A DNA stretch of 42,095 nt from Rubrivivax sp. (lineage in GTDB: Bacteria > Pseudomonadota > Gammaproteobacteria > Burkholderiales > Burkholderiaceae_C), in contig JAEUPH010000145.1 in NCBI GenBank assembly GCA_016790395.1, positions 1 to 42,095 on the forward strand. Direction: 5' to 3'. Of this stretch, positions 23,704 to 32,479 are shown piece after piece; positions within the stretch are counted from its first letter, which is position 1, and every line of letters begins with the position of its first letter. Both the position numbers and the translations under genes were made by a program. Under the pieces are notes generated by a model. That model saw nothing but the letters and a program-made list of their open reading frames with translations. It had not been told where the DNA came from and ran no database searches.

Positions 23704-24324
23704 TCAGCCCAGGCCCGGCAGCAGCCGCCCCAGGCGTCGTGCCTGCAGCTTCATCCGGTAGTCCAGTTCGCCGGCATGGAGGCCCAGGAATTCCTGCAAC
23801 TGCGAGGCCAGCGAATCGCCCGGCAAGGGCAGTTCGGCGCGCACGTCCGGGCCGTCGAAGCGGATCGTTGCCCCGGCCTGCTTCACGATGTGCAGCATGG
23901 CGGCGTTGTCGCGCGCCAGGTAGATGACCAGCTGGCGCACAGCCCGGTTGCGTGCATGGGTGACGGCATGGTCGAACAGCGCGCTGCCCAGGCCTCGGCC
24001 GCGCAGGTGAGCGTGCACGGAGACGCCGAACTCGGCGCCCTCGCGCAGGGGATCGAAGGCCAGGTGGGCCATGGCCACCAGGGCCAGACCGCTGTCGAAG
24101 ACGCCGAAGACGCGGTCGCGGTCCAGGTCGATCTGCCTGGCATACCGCTCCAGGTGCTCGTCGGTGGCGACATGACCGAAGCGCCGCAGTCGGTCTTCGG
24201 ACGTCAGCGCCAGCAGGTGCTGGACGATGCGCGGCCGGTGGCGTTCGCCCAGCGTGCGCACGGGGGCCCAGGCGCAGACGCGTTCGGCGCCGAGCGTCAG
24301 CAGGTCGTAGGGTCTGAGGGTCAT
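23704..24324 (-). CDS. GNAT-family N-acetyltransferase
   Basis: The ATG at 24324, with GAGGA 7 bases upstream on the minus strand, gives 206 residues. The acetyl-CoA binding motif is VHAHLRGRGLGSALFDHAVTHA (R-G-R-G-L-G), preceded by the beta strand ALVAMAHLAFD. The N-terminal 45 residues (RHRPRIVQHLLALTSEDRLRRFG) resemble the lead-in of stand-alone bacterial GNATs that precede this motif. It could acetylate a small molecule or a protein; the acceptor is unknown. It is divergent from rplM, across a 350-bp gap that contains a 12-bp palindrome. TACTAT on the minus strand (24360-24355) could be its -10 element. Confidence 0.88.
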   Translation of the reverse strand: MTLRPYDLLTLGAERVCAWAPVRTLGERHRPRIVQHLLALTSEDRLRRFGHVATDEHLERYARQIDLDRDRVFGVFDSGLALVAMAHLAFDPLREGAEFGVSVHAHLRGRGLGSALFDHAVTHARNRAVRQLVIYLARDNAAMLHIVKQAGATIRFDGPDVRAELPLPGDSLASQLQEFLGLHAGELDYRMKLQARRLGRLLPGLG

Positions 24325-24372
24325 GCGCGGTCCTCGGGCAGTGGTTGGCGGCGGATAGTACCGGTTTGACCT

Positions 24373-24384
24373 AGGGTTAACCCT
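24373..24384. promoter_or_regulatory. Perfect 12-bp A/T-centred palindrome between divergent genes
   Basis: AGGGTTAACCCT is a perfect palindrome in the divergent region between the acetyltransferase and rplM. It lies just upstream of the likely acetyltransferase -10 element and about 67 bp before the rplM TATACT. It may be an operator; no known factor is evident. Confidence 0.35.
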
Positions 24385-24450
24385 CAAATCAACCCGGCGT
24401 TTCCCCGGGTCTCCGCACTGCGGACACCGGCGCAAGCCCCGGCGCCGGCG

Positions 24451-24456
24451 TATACT
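24451..24456 (+). promoter_or_regulatory. Candidate -10 element of the rplM-rpsI operon
   Basis: TATACT matches the sigma-70 -10 consensus closely. The -35 region is poor, as is common for GC-rich ribosomal promoters. It would give a leader of about 210 bases before rplM. Confidence 0.5.
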
Positions 24457-24461
24457 CGCGG

Positions 24462-24494
24462 GCTTTCCCCGAATTTCGGCCGGGGAAGAAGCCT
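24462..24494 (+). promoter_or_regulatory. Hairpin in the rplM leader
   Basis: Starting right after the TATACT element, GGCTT and AAGCC flank an inner CCCCG/CGGGG stem with an AATTTCGGC loop. The position at the very 5' end of a ~210-base leader suggests message stability or ribosomal-protein feedback. I do not match it to a named leader family. The rest of the leader to 24674 contains nothing else I can name. Confidence 0.35.
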
Positions 24495-24674
24495 TCCTCT
24501 GGCACCTTGGGCCCGGCTGCTGCCGGTGTCCGGAAAGCCCTCGAGGCCGCCCTGCGAGCGCACCTTCACAAGTGTCGCCAAGGGGCCGGGTCTTCAGGGG
24601 CGGTGCTGGCGGGTGAGTTTGCCGATGAACCGCGTGCCCGGCGTCTTGCCAGGCGCGCACCTCGAGAGACCCTC

Positions 24675-25103
24675 ATGAAGACCTTCAGCGCCAAGCCGGC
24701 CGAGGTGAAGCATGAATGGTTTGTGATTGACGCCACCGACAAGGTGCTCGGTCGTGTTGCCAGCGAAGCAGCACGCCGTTTGCGCGGCAAGCACAAGGCC
24801 ATTTACACGCCTCACGTCGACACGGGTGATTTCATCATCGTCGTCAACGCGGAGAAGCTCCGTGTCACCGGGGCCAAGGCCACGGACAAGATCTACTACC
24901 GCCACAGCGGCTACCCCGGCGGCATCTATGCCACGCCCTTCAAGGACATGCAGGCCCGGCACCCCGGCCGCGCCCTGGAGAAGGCCGTGAAGGGCATGCT
25001 GCCCAAGGGCCCCCTGGGCTACGCGATGGTCAAGAAGCTGAAGGTGTACGCGGGCCCCGCCCATCCGCACACCGCTCAGCAGCCCAAGCCGCTGGAGATC
25101 TGA
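24675..25103 (+). CDS. rplM: 50S ribosomal protein L13
   Basis: The 142-residue protein matches bacterial L13 along its whole length: [53 protein letters not shown], the GYPGG turn and the C-terminal [15 protein letters not shown]13 binds 23S rRNA early in 50S assembly. A GAGAGA stretch precedes the ATG. It forms the usual operon with rpsI, 4 bases downstream. A long leader (about 210 bases from the TATACT) may carry control by the operon's own product, as in other bacteria. Confidence 0.98.
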   Translation: MKTFSAKPAEVKHEWFVIDATDKVLGRVASEAARRLRGKHKAIYTPHVDTGDFIIVVNAEKLRVTGAKATDKIYYRHSGYPGGIYATPFKDMQARHPGRALEKAVKGMLPKGPLGYAMVKKLKVYAGPAHPHTAQQPKPLEI

Positions 25104-25107
25104 AGCG

Positions 25108-25500
25108 ATGATCGGAACCTGGAACTACGGCACCGGCCGTCGCAAGAGCAGCGTCGCTCGCGTCTTCATCAAGAAGGGCAGCGGCCAGATCGTCATCAAC
25201 GGCAAGACCATCGATCAGTACTTCGGTCGCCAGACGTCGATCATGATCGTCCGCCAGCCGCTGCTGCTGACCGGCAACGAAGAGGCCTTCGACATCAAGA
25301 TCAACGTGCACGGCGGCGGCGAGTCCGGCCAGGCCGGCGCGGTGCGCCACGGCATCACCCGGGCGCTGATCGACTATGACGTGGCCCTCAAGCCCGACCT
25401 CAGCCGCGCCGGCTTCGTGACGCGTGACGCGCGCGAAGTCGAACGCAAGAAGGTCGGTCTGCACGGCGCCCGTCGCCGCAAGCAGTTCAGCAAGCGCTGA
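25108..25500 (+). CDS. rpsI: 30S ribosomal protein S9
   Basis: The 130-residue protein carries the S9 features [41 protein letters not shown] and the basic C-terminal tail RRRKQFSKR, which reaches the decoding P site and touches tRNA. It lies 4 bases after rplM, in the arrangement found in nearly all bacteria. A GC hairpin with a UUCG loop follows the stop. No unusual features are seen. Confidence 0.98.
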   Translation: MIGTWNYGTGRRKSSVARVFIKKGSGQIVINGKTIDQYFGRQTSIMIVRQPLLLTGNEEAFDIKINVHGGGESGQAGAVRHGITRALIDYDVALKPDLSRAGFVTRDAREVERKKVGLHGARRRKQFSKR

Positions 25501-25508
25501 CGATCGCT

Positions 25509-25532
25509 GCCGGGGCGCTTCGGTGCCCCGGC
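25509..25532 (+). terminator. UUCG-capped hairpin after rpsI
   Basis: GCCGGGGCGC, the tetraloop TTCG and GTGCCCCGGC make a 10-bp stem with one G-T pair, 8 bases after the rpsI stop. It lacks a U-tract, so it may act as a messenger 3' end stabiliser or a partial terminator before the next gene at 25549. Confidence 0.5.
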
Positions 25533-25548
25533 CGGCGTTCCTGCCGCC

Positions 25549-26262
25549 ATGCGCTGGAAGCTGTTGCGCCGCCGGCTTTCGGTGAGCGCTCCCCGCATGA
25601 TCGTGCGCAGCCACGTGCCGTGGCCTTTGCGCTGGGCCGCGGCGGCCGTGGTGCTGGGCTTTTCGGCCGCCATCGCGCTGTGGGCCTTCGAGTTCGGCAA
25701 GAGCATCGCCGGCCTGGACCGCGATGCCAAGGAAGAGCTCTCCCGGCTCCGGGCAGAGATTGCCCAGCTCAAGGAAGAGCACGCCAGGTCGCGCCATGTG
25801 GCGGACACCGCCGAGAGCCTGCTCAAGACCGAGCGCACGGCGCAGGAGCATCTGGTTCAGCAACTGCGCCAGTCGGAGTCCGAGCGGCAGCTGCTGCAAG
25901 CTGACCTGGGCTTCTTCGAGAAGTTGCTGCCCACCTCGGGAGAAGGCCTTCAGTTGCGGGGCCTGCGGGCCGAGGCCCGCAGCCCGGGACAGGTTCGCTT
26001 CCAGATGCTGGTGGTGCAGAACGGCAAGGCCCCGACCGAGTTCAAGGGCCGCTATGAGGTGCAGCTGAATGGGCTGCTCGACGGCAAACCCTGGAGCCAG
26101 CTGCTGCCCGACGGGCCGAAACTGCTTCAGCTCAAGCTTTACACCCGGGTGGAAGGAACGGTCGACCACCCGGCGGCGGCCGTGATAAAAACCGTCCAGG
26201 CCCGGGTGCTCGACGCCCAGGGCAACACGCGGGCCTCGCAGTCCGTGAAAGTGCTGCCTTGA
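25549..26262 (+). CDS. Coiled-coil inner-membrane protein of unknown function (DUF6776-like)
   Basis: From ATG 25549 the protein has 237 residues; ATG 25597 (MIVRSHVPW) is an alternative. One transmembrane helix (about 30-50, WAAAAVVLGFSAAIALWAF) is followed by a coiled coil rich in Glu, Leu and Arg (about 58-120, LSRLRAEIAQLKEEHAR through ESERQLLQADL). A soluble beta domain completes it (about 125-237, QVRFQMLVVQNGKAPTEFKGRYEVQL). It resembles the DUF6776 proteins usually found beside bactofilin in betaproteobacteria. The gene order with bactofilin and erpA is kept in this order of bacteria. A role in envelope or cell shape is possible but not shown. Confidence 0.82.
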   Translation: MRWKLLRRRLSVSAPRMIVRSHVPWPLRWAAAAVVLGFSAAIALWAFEFGKSIAGLDRDAKEELSRLRAEIAQLKEEHARSRHVADTAESLLKTERTAQEHLVQQLRQSESERQLLQADLGFFEKLLPTSGEGLQLRGLRAEARSPGQVRFQMLVVQNGKAPTEFKGRYEVQLNGLLDGKPWSQLLPDGPKLLQLKLYTRVEGTVDHPAAAVIKTVQARVLDAQGNTRASQSVKVLP

Positions 26263-26295
26263 GCGGCAAGACAAGAAATGCCAGGAGACCGCCTC

Positions 26296-26694
26296 ATGCC
26301 ATGGTTCGGCAAGAAGAAGCCGGCACCGATCCGCAGCCTCGTCTGCGAAGGCACCGTCGTGCAGGGGAACCTCCGGTTCGTCGAAGGTCTGCGCATTGAT
26401 GGTGAAGTGCAGGGCGATGTCACTTGCGATGGCGAGCGCAGCCTTCTCGTCATCAGCGAGAAAGCCCGCGTGTGCGGGAAGGTGAAGGCCGGCCATGTGA
26501 TCATCAGCGGCGAAGTCCGCGGGCCGATCACCGCACTTGAACTGCTGGAGCTGCAGCCCGGCGCCCGCGTCACCGGCGATGTCCGCTATGAACTGCTCGA
26601 GATGCACCAGGGCGCCATGGTCGAAGGCGAATTGCGCCCCCTGAAAAGCACCGACAAGCCCGCTTTGAAACTCGCGGCGTCCAACGACGCCTGA
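26296..26694 (+). CDS. Bactofilin (polymer-forming cytoskeletal protein)
   Basis: ATG 26296, with AGGAG 8 bases upstream, gives 132 residues; the ATG at 26278 lacks a good ribosome site. The protein is a short right-handed beta-helix of repeated hydrophobic rungs, with typical phrases [23 protein letters not shown] and [31 protein letters not shown]. It has the short disordered tails usual for bactofilins ([29 protein letters not shown]). Bactofilins self-assemble without nucleotide and place cell-wall enzymes. An M23 endopeptidase lies nearby (28235-29683), in line with links seen elsewhere. Confidence 0.9.
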   Translation: MPWFGKKKPAPIRSLVCEGTVVQGNLRFVEGLRIDGEVQGDVTCDGERSLLVISEKARVCGKVKAGHVIISGEVRGPITALELLELQPGARVTGDVRYELLEMHQGAMVEGELRPLKSTDKPALKLAASNDA

Positions 26695-26717
26695 CATTCC
26701 GCCCGAAGGAGGCTCTG

Positions 26718-27092
26718 ATGAACGCGCTCGCCGAACCCCTGAATCCGTCCGCCGACGAACTGCCGCCGCCGCTGGTCTTCACCGACAGCGCCGCGGCCAA
26801 GGTGGCGGACTTGGTGGCCGAGGAAGGCAACCCCGACCTCAAGCTCCGCGTCTTCGTGCAGGGCGGCGGCTGCTCCGGCTTCCAGTACGGCTTCACCTTT
26901 GACGAGGTCGTCAACGAGGACGACACGCAGATGACCAAGAACGGCGTCACGCTGCTCATCGATGCCATGAGCCTGCAGTACCTGGTTGGCGCCGAGATCG
27001 ACTACAAGGAAGATCTCCAGGGTGCGCAGTTCGTGATCAAGAACCCGAACGCCACCACCACCTGCGGCTGCGGCTCCTCGTTCTCGGTCTGA
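26718..27092 (+). CDS. erpA: Iron-sulfur cluster insertion protein ErpA
   Basis: The 124-residue A-type carrier has Cys52 in [12 protein letters not shown] and Cys116/Cys118 in [11 protein letters not shown], the three ligands that hold a [2Fe-2S] or [4Fe-4S] cluster. ErpA delivers clusters to apo-enzymes such as those of isoprenoid synthesis and respiration. A strong GAAGGAGG ribosome site lies at about 26704-26711. The length and the N-terminal extension ([15 protein letters not shown]) fit betaproteobacterial ErpA. It ends 6 bp from the convergent anmK. Confidence 0.95.
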   Translation: MNALAEPLNPSADELPPPLVFTDSAAAKVADLVAEEGNPDLKLRVFVQGGGCSGFQYGFTFDEVVNEDDTQMTKNGVTLLIDAMSLQYLVGAEIDYKEDLQGAQFVIKNPNATTTCGCGSSFSV

Positions 27093-27098
27093 TCGCGT

Positions 27099-28214
27099 TC
27101 AGCCGGCCGGGTACAGCGCGCCCAGCACGCGCGGCCCGGCGGCCCCGGTGACGGCGGGCAGGTTGCCCGGTCGTCGCTCCAGGAAGGCGCGGGCCAGCCA
27201 CGCGAAGGCCATGGCTTCCATCTGATCGGGGGGCACGCCCAGGGCGTCACTTCGGGCCACGCGGGTGCTGGGCAGGTGGCGTGCCAGGCGCGCCAGCAGG
27301 TCGCGGTTGAACGCCCCGCCGCCACACACGTGCAGGGACTCGGCCCCCGGCAGATGCCGGTTCAGGGCCTCGGCGGCCGTGCGGGCGGTCAGTTCCGACA
27401 GCGTTGCCATCACATCCTGCGGCGTGGCGGGAAAGCCTGCCGTCCGCCCTTCCAGCCAGGCCATGTCGAACAGGTCGCGTCCGGTGCTCTTGGGCGGCGG
27501 CAGCGAGAAGTAGGGCTCGGCCAGCAGCCGTTCGAGCAAGCCGGCATCCACCTGGCCGCCTGCGGCCCAGGCACCGCCCTCGTCGAAGCCACTACCCCGG
27601 TGGCTCGCGCACCAGCCGTCCATCAGCACGTTGGCCGGGCCGGTATCGAACCCGGACACCCGGCCGTCCGCGTGCAGCAGCGTCAGGTTGGCGATGCCGC
27701 CAAGATTGAGCAGGGCATGGTCGTGGCCGGGTTGGCCGAACAGCGCGGCGTGGAAGGCAGGCACCAGCGGCGCACCCTGTCCGCCGGCGGCCAAGTCTCG
27801 CGAGCGAAAGTCGCAGACGACGTCGATCCCGCAGCGTTCGGCCAGCAGGGCGCCGTTGATGAGTTGCACGGTGTAGCCCGTGCCGTCGTACGCATGCGGC
27901 CGGTGGCGGACGGTCTGCCCGTGGGCGCCGATGGCCGCGACCTGCGAGCGATCGAGGCTCGCCTGGGCAAGCAGGCGCTCCACCACGCAGGCGTAGGCCG
28001 CACTGAGGCCATTGGCCGCCAGAGCGGCGCGATGCAGTTCGTCCGTGCCGCTGCGGTTCAGCGCCAGCAACTCGCTGCGCAGAGACGCATCGAAAGGGAC
28101 ATGCGTGTGGACGAGCGAGGTGAAGCGTCCACCCTGGGGGTCAGGCGCGGCAAGCACCCCATCCACGCCGTCCAGCGAGGTGCCCGACATCAGCCCGATG
28201 TAGCTGTCGGCCAT
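27099..28214 (-). CDS. anmK: Anhydro-N-acetylmuramic acid kinase AnmK
   Basis: The ATG at 28214 gives 371 residues. The ATP-binding signature SGTSLDGVD is at 10-18; others are IGAHGQTVRHRP, LNLGGIANLTLL, GFDTGPANVLMD and CGGGAFNRDLLARL. The enzyme opens and phosphorylates 1,6-anhydro-MurNAc to MurNAc-6-phosphate in the cytoplasm, recycling cell-wall sugar. The gene follows the M23 endopeptidase by 20 bases on the same strand, a logical pair for peptidoglycan turnover. The frame is open further upstream, but the motif-bearing start is clear. Confidence 0.96.
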   Translation of the reverse strand: MADSYIGLMSGTSLDGVDGVLAAPDPQGGRFTSLVHTHVPFDASLRSELLALNRSGTDELHRAALAANGLSAAYACVVERLLAQASLDRSQVAAIGAHGQTVRHRPHAYDGTGYTVQLINGALLAERCGIDVVCDFRSRDLAAGGQGAPLVPAFHAALFGQPGHDHALLNLGGIANLTLLHADGRVSGFDTGPANVLMDGWCASHRGSGFDEGGAWAAGGQVDAGLLERLLAEPYFSLPPPKSTGRDLFDMAWLEGRTAGFPATPQDVMATLSELTARTAAEALNRHLPGAESLHVCGGGAFNRDLLARLARHLPSTRVARSDALGVPPDQMEAMAFAWLARAFLERRPGNLPAVTGAAGPRVLGALYPAG

Positions 28215-28234
28215 CGGCCGCCCGTGCAGCAGGC

Positions 28235-29683
28235 TTACTCGCTGCTCACGCGCTGGCCCAGCAGCGAGCCCGCCACTTCCAGCTTGGCTTGCACCGCCAG
28301 CGCAGCCTCGGCGAAGCGCGGGCGCGAGGCGGCGTCGAGCGGCACGGTTTCCGACGCCTTGGCCATGCGCATTGGATCCTGATGCTGGCCGCCAACGCGG
28401 AATTCGAAGTGCAGGTGCGGACCGGTGGCCCAACCCGTGGCCCCGACGGCGCCGATGCGGTGGCCCTGTTCGACGCGCTGGCCCCTGCGCACGTCGACGC
28501 GGCTCAGGTGGGCATAAATGGTGACGCGGTCATTGCCGTGGCGAACGTGCACGACGTTGCCGTAGCCGTTCTGCCAACCCGCCACCTCGACGATGCCGTC
28601 GCCCACCACGCGCACCGGGGTGCCCTTCGGCGCGCCGTAGTCCACGCCGAGGTGGGCCCGCCAACTCTGCATCAGCGGGTGGAAGCGCATGGCGAACCCC
28701 GAGGTGACGCGCGAGAACTCCAGCGGGCTGGCCAGGAAACTGCGGCGCAGGCTGCGGCCGTTGGTGTCGTAGTAGCCGCCGCGGCCATCGCCAGCGGTGA
28801 ACCACATGGCGCGGTGGACGCGCGTGCCGCTGACGAACTCGGCCGCCAGCACGCGGCCGGCGCCTTCGTTCCAGGCCACGGGTTCGCCGTCGGCCACCAG
28901 CGACTCGTAGACGACGCTGAAGGTGTCTCCCCGGTGCAGCTCGCGGTGGAAATCGATGTCGGTGGAGAAGATGTCGGCCATCTGCAGCGCCACCGAATCG
29001 GGGATGCCGGATTCGTCGGTGGCGCCGAACAGAGAGCTGCGGATGGTGCCGCTGGCCAGCCGCGTCTGCGTGGTGTAGGCCGCGGTTTCCAGGCGGGCAA
29101 GCCAGCGGCCGCCAACGCGCGACAGCGTCATGCGCGTGAAGTGCGTGCGGGCCAGTTCGCCGCGTTCGGCCGGGTAGCGCGCCACCAGCGTCTGGAGATT
29201 GCCGCTTTCGTCGGTGAAGGCCTGCACCATCTTGCCACCGCGCCCGGTGACGAGCTGGCGCGCCGTGGCGTCGCTGCGGATGAAGCTGCTGGCAGCCGGA
29301 TCTCGCACGCCCAGGCGGGCCAGCAGGCTCTCGGCGGTGTCGGTGCCACGCGTGATGTCGCTGCGGGTGAGCTGCAGTTCCTGGTTGGCCAGGGCCAGCA
29401 ACTGCTCGCTCATGCCTTCGGGCACGACCGTCTCGACCACCGTGCGCTGCGGCAGCAGGGCGGGGTCGGGCACCAGCGGCGCCACGGCGACCGCCGTGAT
29501 GCCGAAGCCTGCCAGCAGCGCAATGGCGCTCGCCACGAGCCCAAAGCGGTGCTCGGTGGCGAAGCGCAGCAAGCCGCGCTGGGTGCGTTCGATGGTGTTG
29601 TCCAAGGGTCGAAGGGCGACGATGTGTGGGCCGAAGTGAGCACAGGCTGGAAGCCGCGTGCCACGGGCCGTCCTAGAATCCAA
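28235..29683 (-). CDS. M23-family peptidoglycan endopeptidase (MepM-like)
   Basis: The 482-residue frame starts at a TTG (29683); a second TTG at about 29605 is possible. A cytoplasmic stretch is followed by a transmembrane anchor (about 48-70, [21 protein letters not shown]). Then come a periplasmic domain and an M23 LytM domain near residues 335-440 with the zinc ligands in [21 protein letters not shown] and [10 protein letters not shown]. It would cut peptide cross-links in murein, giving space for wall growth. The Zn motifs are complete, so it should be active. It is divergent from tyrS across a 133-bp promoter region. Confidence 0.92.
   Translation of the reverse strand: MDSRTARGTRLPACAHFGPHIVALRPLDNTIERTQRGLLRFATEHRFGLVASAIALLAGFGITAVAVAPLVPDPALLPQRTVVETVVPEGMSEQLLALANQELQLTRSDITRGTDTAESLLARLGVRDPAASSFIRSDATARQLVTGRGGKMVQAFTDESGNLQTLVARYPAERGELARTHFTRMTLSRVGGRWLARLETAAYTTQTRLASGTIRSSLFGATDESGIPDSVALQMADIFSTDIDFHRELHRGDTFSVVYESLVADGEPVAWNEGAGRVLAAEFVSGTRVHRAMWFTAGDGRGGYYDTNGRSLRRSFLASPLEFSRVTSGFAMRFHPLMQSWRAHLGVDYGAPKGTPVRVVGDGIVEVAGWQNGYGNVVHVRHGNDRVTIYAHLSRVDVRRGQRVEQGHRIGAVGATGWATGPHLHFEFRVGGQHQDPMRMAKASETVPLDAASRPRFAEAALAVQAKLEVAGSLLGQRVSSE
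29674..29679 (+). promoter_or_regulatory. Candidate -10 element of tyrS
   Basis: TAGAAT matches the sigma-70 -10 box and lies about 138 bases before the tyrS ATG. It falls within the first codons of the divergent M23 gene if that gene starts at 29683. The -35 is weak. Confidence 0.35.
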
Positions 29684-29730
29684 GGCGTCCTGCGTCGGGA
29701 TCGACGCCGCGTCAGCCCAGACCGGAGACG

Positions 29731-29748
29731 GGGCGAGTATACCCGCCC
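29731..29748. promoter_or_regulatory. Near-palindromic divergent promoter candidate
   Basis: GGGCGAGTATACCCGCCC reads nearly the same on both strands. TATACT on the minus strand (29741-29736) would serve the M23 gene with a leader of about 45 bases, and TATACC on the plus strand could serve tyrS. Confidence 0.35.
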
Positions 29749-29816
29749 CACCCCTCGCGAAACGCAGGTTTTCCTTGCCAACGAACCGCCGCCTTCAGCG
29801 CGGCCCGCCGCCTGCC

Positions 29817-31046
29817 ATGTCCGAGTCTGCCGCGCCCCCCCTCAGTGACCGCGTTCGCGAGGCCCTGGCCATCAGCCTGCGAGGCTGCGACGAGCTGCTG
29901 CCCGAGGCCGACTGGGTGAAGAAGCTGGCACGTTCGGAAGCCACCGGTCAGCCGCTGCGCATCAAGCTCGGGCTGGATCCGACCGCTCCCGACATCCATA
30001 TCGGCCATACGGTGGTGCTGAACAAGATGCGCCAGCTGCAGGACCTGGGGCACACGGTCATTTTTCTCATCGGCGACTTCACGTCGATGATCGGTGACCC
30101 TTCCGGGCGCAACACCACACGCCCCCCGCTGACGCGCGAGCAGATCGAAGCCAACGCGCAGACCTACTACCGCCAGGCCAGTCTGGTGCTGGACCCGGCC
30201 AAGACCGAGATCCGCTACAACAGCGAGTGGAGCGATCCGCTGGGCGCGCGCGGCATGATCCAGCTCGCGGCCAAGTACACGGTGGCGCGCATGCTGGAGC
30301 GCGACGACTTCACCAAGCGCTTCAAGGCCGGCACGCCGATCAGCGTGCACGAGCTGCTCTACCCGCTGATGCAGGGCTACGACTCGGTGGCGCTGAAGAG
30401 CGACCTGGAGCTCGGCGGCACCGACCAGAAGTTCAACCTGCTGGTGGGCCGCGCGCTGCAGAGCGAGTACGGCCAGGAGCCGCAGTGCATCCTGACCATG
30501 CCGCTGCTGGAGGGCCTGGACGGCATCGAGAAGATGTCCAAGAGCAAGAACAACTACATCGGCATCACCGAAGATCCGAACACGATGTTCGCCAAGACGC
30601 TGTCGATCAGCGACGTGCAGATGTGGAAGTGGTTCACGCTGCTGTCCTTCCGCGCCGAAAGCGAGATCGCGATGCTCAAGACCGAAGTCGAAGGCGGCCG
30701 CAACCCGAAGGACGCCAAGGTGATGCTGGCCAAGGAGATCACCGCGCGCTTCCACGGCGCGGCGGCGGCCGAGGCGGCGCACGAGGACTTCCAGCGCCGC
30801 GCCGCCGGCGGCGTGCCTGACGAGATCCCGGAGGTGACGCTGGCCGGTGCCCCGCTGGCCATCGGCGCGCTGCTCAAGCAGGCCGGCCTGGTGCCTTCCA
30901 CCAGCGAGGCGATGCGCATGGTGGAGCAGGGCGGCGTGCGCATCGATGGCGCGGTGGTCAGCGACAAGGGCCTGAAGGTGGAGCCCGGCACCGTGGTGGT
31001 GCAGGTCGGCAAGCGCAAGTTCGCGCGGGTGACGCTCGGCGCCTGA
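29817..31046 (+). CDS. tyrS: Tyrosyl-tRNA synthetase
   Basis: ATG 29817 gives 409 residues; an earlier in-frame start would pass through the promoter region. HIGH is at 61-64 ([12 protein letters not shown]) and KMSKS at 239-243. The KMSKS form, instead of KFGKT, and the overall layout place it in the TyrZ-type subfamily. The C-terminal S4 domain (about 345-405, [21 protein letters not shown]) binds tRNA. The enzyme charges tRNA-Tyr in the cytoplasm. It overlaps the CDF transporter gene by 1 base (TGATG), so translation is coupled. Confidence 0.97.
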   Translation: MSESAAPPLSDRVREALAISLRGCDELLPEADWVKKLARSEATGQPLRIKLGLDPTAPDIHIGHTVVLNKMRQLQDLGHTVIFLIGDFTSMIGDPSGRNTTRPPLTREQIEANAQTYYRQASLVLDPAKTEIRYNSEWSDPLGARGMIQLAAKYTVARMLERDDFTKRFKAGTPISVHELLYPLMQGYDSVALKSDLELGGTDQKFNLLVGRALQSEYGQEPQCILTMPLLEGLDGIEKMSKSKNNYIGITEDPNTMFAKTLSISDVQMWKWFTLLSFRAESEIAMLKTEVEGGRNPKDAKVMLAKEITARFHGAAAAEAAHEDFQRRAAGGVPDEIPEVTLAGAPLAIGALLKQAGLVPSTSEAMRMVEQGGVRIDGAVVSDKGLKVEPGTVVVQVGKRKFARVTLGA

Positions 31047-31936
31047 TGCAGGTTGCGTCCTACCTGAAGCTCTCGGTCGCGGTGGCGCTGGCCACCATCG
31101 CGCTGAAGACCGGCGCCTGGTGGGTCAGTGGCAGCGTCAGCCTCCTGTCGGACGCCTTGGAGTCGCTGGTCAACCTGGCCGGCGCGATGTTCGCGCTGCT
31201 GATGGTGACCATCGCCGCACGCCCGGCCGACGACGACCATCCCTACGGCCACCACAAGGCCGAGTACTTCAGCAGCGGCTTCGAAGGCGTGCTGATCTTC
31301 GCTGCCGCGCTGGCCATCATCTGGGCGGCCGTGCTGCGCTTGCTGCACCCGCAGCCGCTGCAGGAGGTGGGCTTCGGCCTCGTGCTGTCGGTCGTCAGTT
31401 CGGCGATGAACGGTGCGCTGGCCTACAGCATGCTGAAGAAGGGGCGCGCTGTCCGTTCGATGGCCCTGGAGGCCGACGCCAGGCACCTCTTCACCGACGT
31501 CTGGACGTCCGCGGGCGTCGTGCTGGGCCTGCTGGCCGTGCTGGCCACCGGCTGGCAGTGGCTGGACCCGGTCATCGCCATCGCCGTGGCGCTCAACATC
31601 TGCCGCGAAGGCGGCCTGCTGATCTGGCGCTCGGCCGGCGGACTGATGGACGAGGCCCTGGAGCCCGACGCGCGCGCGCAGATCGACCAGGTGCTGGCCG
31701 AATTCGCGCACAACACCATCCGCTTCGACCACGTGGCTTCGCGCCGTGCCGGCCAGCGTCGTTTCGTGGACCTCCACATGCACATGCCGGCGTCCTGGTC
31801 GCTGGGCCGTGCGGCTGCCGTGCGCGCTTCCGTGGAGCAGGCGCTCATGGCCGCCGTGCCCGGCCTGCGCGCCACCATCCAGCTGCTGCCGCTGGACGTG
31901 GAAGCGCACGTCGACGAGGCCAGGGACCCGCTGTGA
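31046..31936 (+). CDS. Cation diffusion facilitator family metal transporter
   Basis: The 296-residue protein has about five or six transmembrane helices up to residue 200 and a C-terminal cytoplasmic ferredoxin-like domain (about 205-290, [24 protein letters not shown]). The helix 2 metal site includes Asp36 in [12 protein letters not shown], and helix 5 carries HLFTD (His147, Asp151). The [11 protein letters not shown] loop is typical of the family. CDF proteins export Zn, Fe or Mn with proton exchange. The DALES form is nearer to Mn/Fe-type or MamB/MamM-like members than to ZitB, but the metal is not certain. It overlaps both tyrS and dtd. Confidence 0.93.
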   Translation: MQVASYLKLSVAVALATIALKTGAWWVSGSVSLLSDALESLVNLAGAMFALLMVTIAARPADDDHPYGHHKAEYFSSGFEGVLIFAAALAIIWAAVLRLLHPQPLQEVGFGLVLSVVSSAMNGALAYSMLKKGRAVRSMALEADARHLFTDVWTSAGVVLGLLAVLATGWQWLDPVIAIAVALNICREGGLLIWRSAGGLMDEALEPDARAQIDQVLAEFAHNTIRFDHVASRRAGQRRFVDLHMHMPASWSLGRAAAVRASVEQALMAAVPGLRATIQLLPLDVEAHVDEARDPL

Positions 31937-32373
31937 TCGCGCTCGTGCAGCGCGTGACCCGCGCCCAGGTGGAGGTGGCCGGCCGCACCGTGGGCGCCAT
32001 CGGCCCCGGCCTGCTGGTGCTGGTGTGCGCCGAGCCCGCCGACACACCGGCCCTCGTGGCCAAGCTGGTGGACAAGCTGCTGAAGCTGCGCATCTTCAGC
32101 GACGAGGCCGGCAAGATGAACCGCAGCGTGCAGGACGTCGCCGGCGGGCTGCTCATCGTCAGCCAGTTCACGCTGGCGGCCGACACGTCGGGCGGCAACC
32201 GCCCCAGCTTCACCGGCGCCGCGCCGGCCGCGCTGGGCCGCGCGCTCTACGAGGAGACGCTGCGGGTGGCGCGCGAGCGCCACCCGGTCGTCGAGGCCGG
32301 CGAGTTCGGCGCAGACATGCAGGTGAGCCTGGTCAACGACGGGCCGGTGACGATTCCCATCACGCTGCGCTGA
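31933..32373 (+). CDS. dtd: D-aminoacyl-tRNA deacylase
   Basis: The GTG start at 31933 overlaps the transporter stop (GTGA) and gives 146 residues, the family length. The start [20 protein letters not shown], the active-site [17 protein letters not shown] and the cross-subunit Gly-cisPro loop near NDGPVTIP are all present. Dtd is a dimer that removes D-amino acids, and glycine from tRNA-Ala, during proofreading. Its place behind tyrS suits it, since D-Tyr-tRNA-Tyr is a classic substrate. Translation is coupled. Confidence 0.96.
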   Translation: MIALVQRVTRAQVEVAGRTVGAIGPGLLVLVCAEPADTPALVAKLVDKLLKLRIFSDEAGKMNRSVQDVAGGLLIVSQFTLAADTSGGNRPSFTGAAPAALGRALYEETLRVARERHPVVEAGEFGADMQVSLVNDGPVTIPITLR

Positions 32374-32406
32374 GGCCCCCTGGGTTGAGGTGTCCGCCCC
32401 GGCGCA

Positions 32407-32426
32407 GCGTAACGGCGGCGTAACGG
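32407..32426. promoter_or_regulatory. Tandem GCGTAACGG sites 11 bp apart before the PEP-CTERM gene
   Basis: GCGTAACGG occurs at 32407-32415 and again at 32418-32426, an 11-bp period, so both face one side of the helix. A GATAACT sequence (32434-32440) resembling a -10 box follows. This suggests an activator site, for example of a response regulator, over the -35 region. Confidence 0.4.
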
Positions 32427-32479
32427 GTGCCCCGATAACTTCATCGGCACGGGCTGCGGTGGCCCGCAGGGAGCGTGCG

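Noticed and set aside
32444-32460. Sigma-54-like sequence GGCAC...TGC before the PEP-CTERM gene
   Set aside because: The distance between the GG and GC elements is two bases short of the required spacing, so it is unlikely to work as a -24/-12 promoter.
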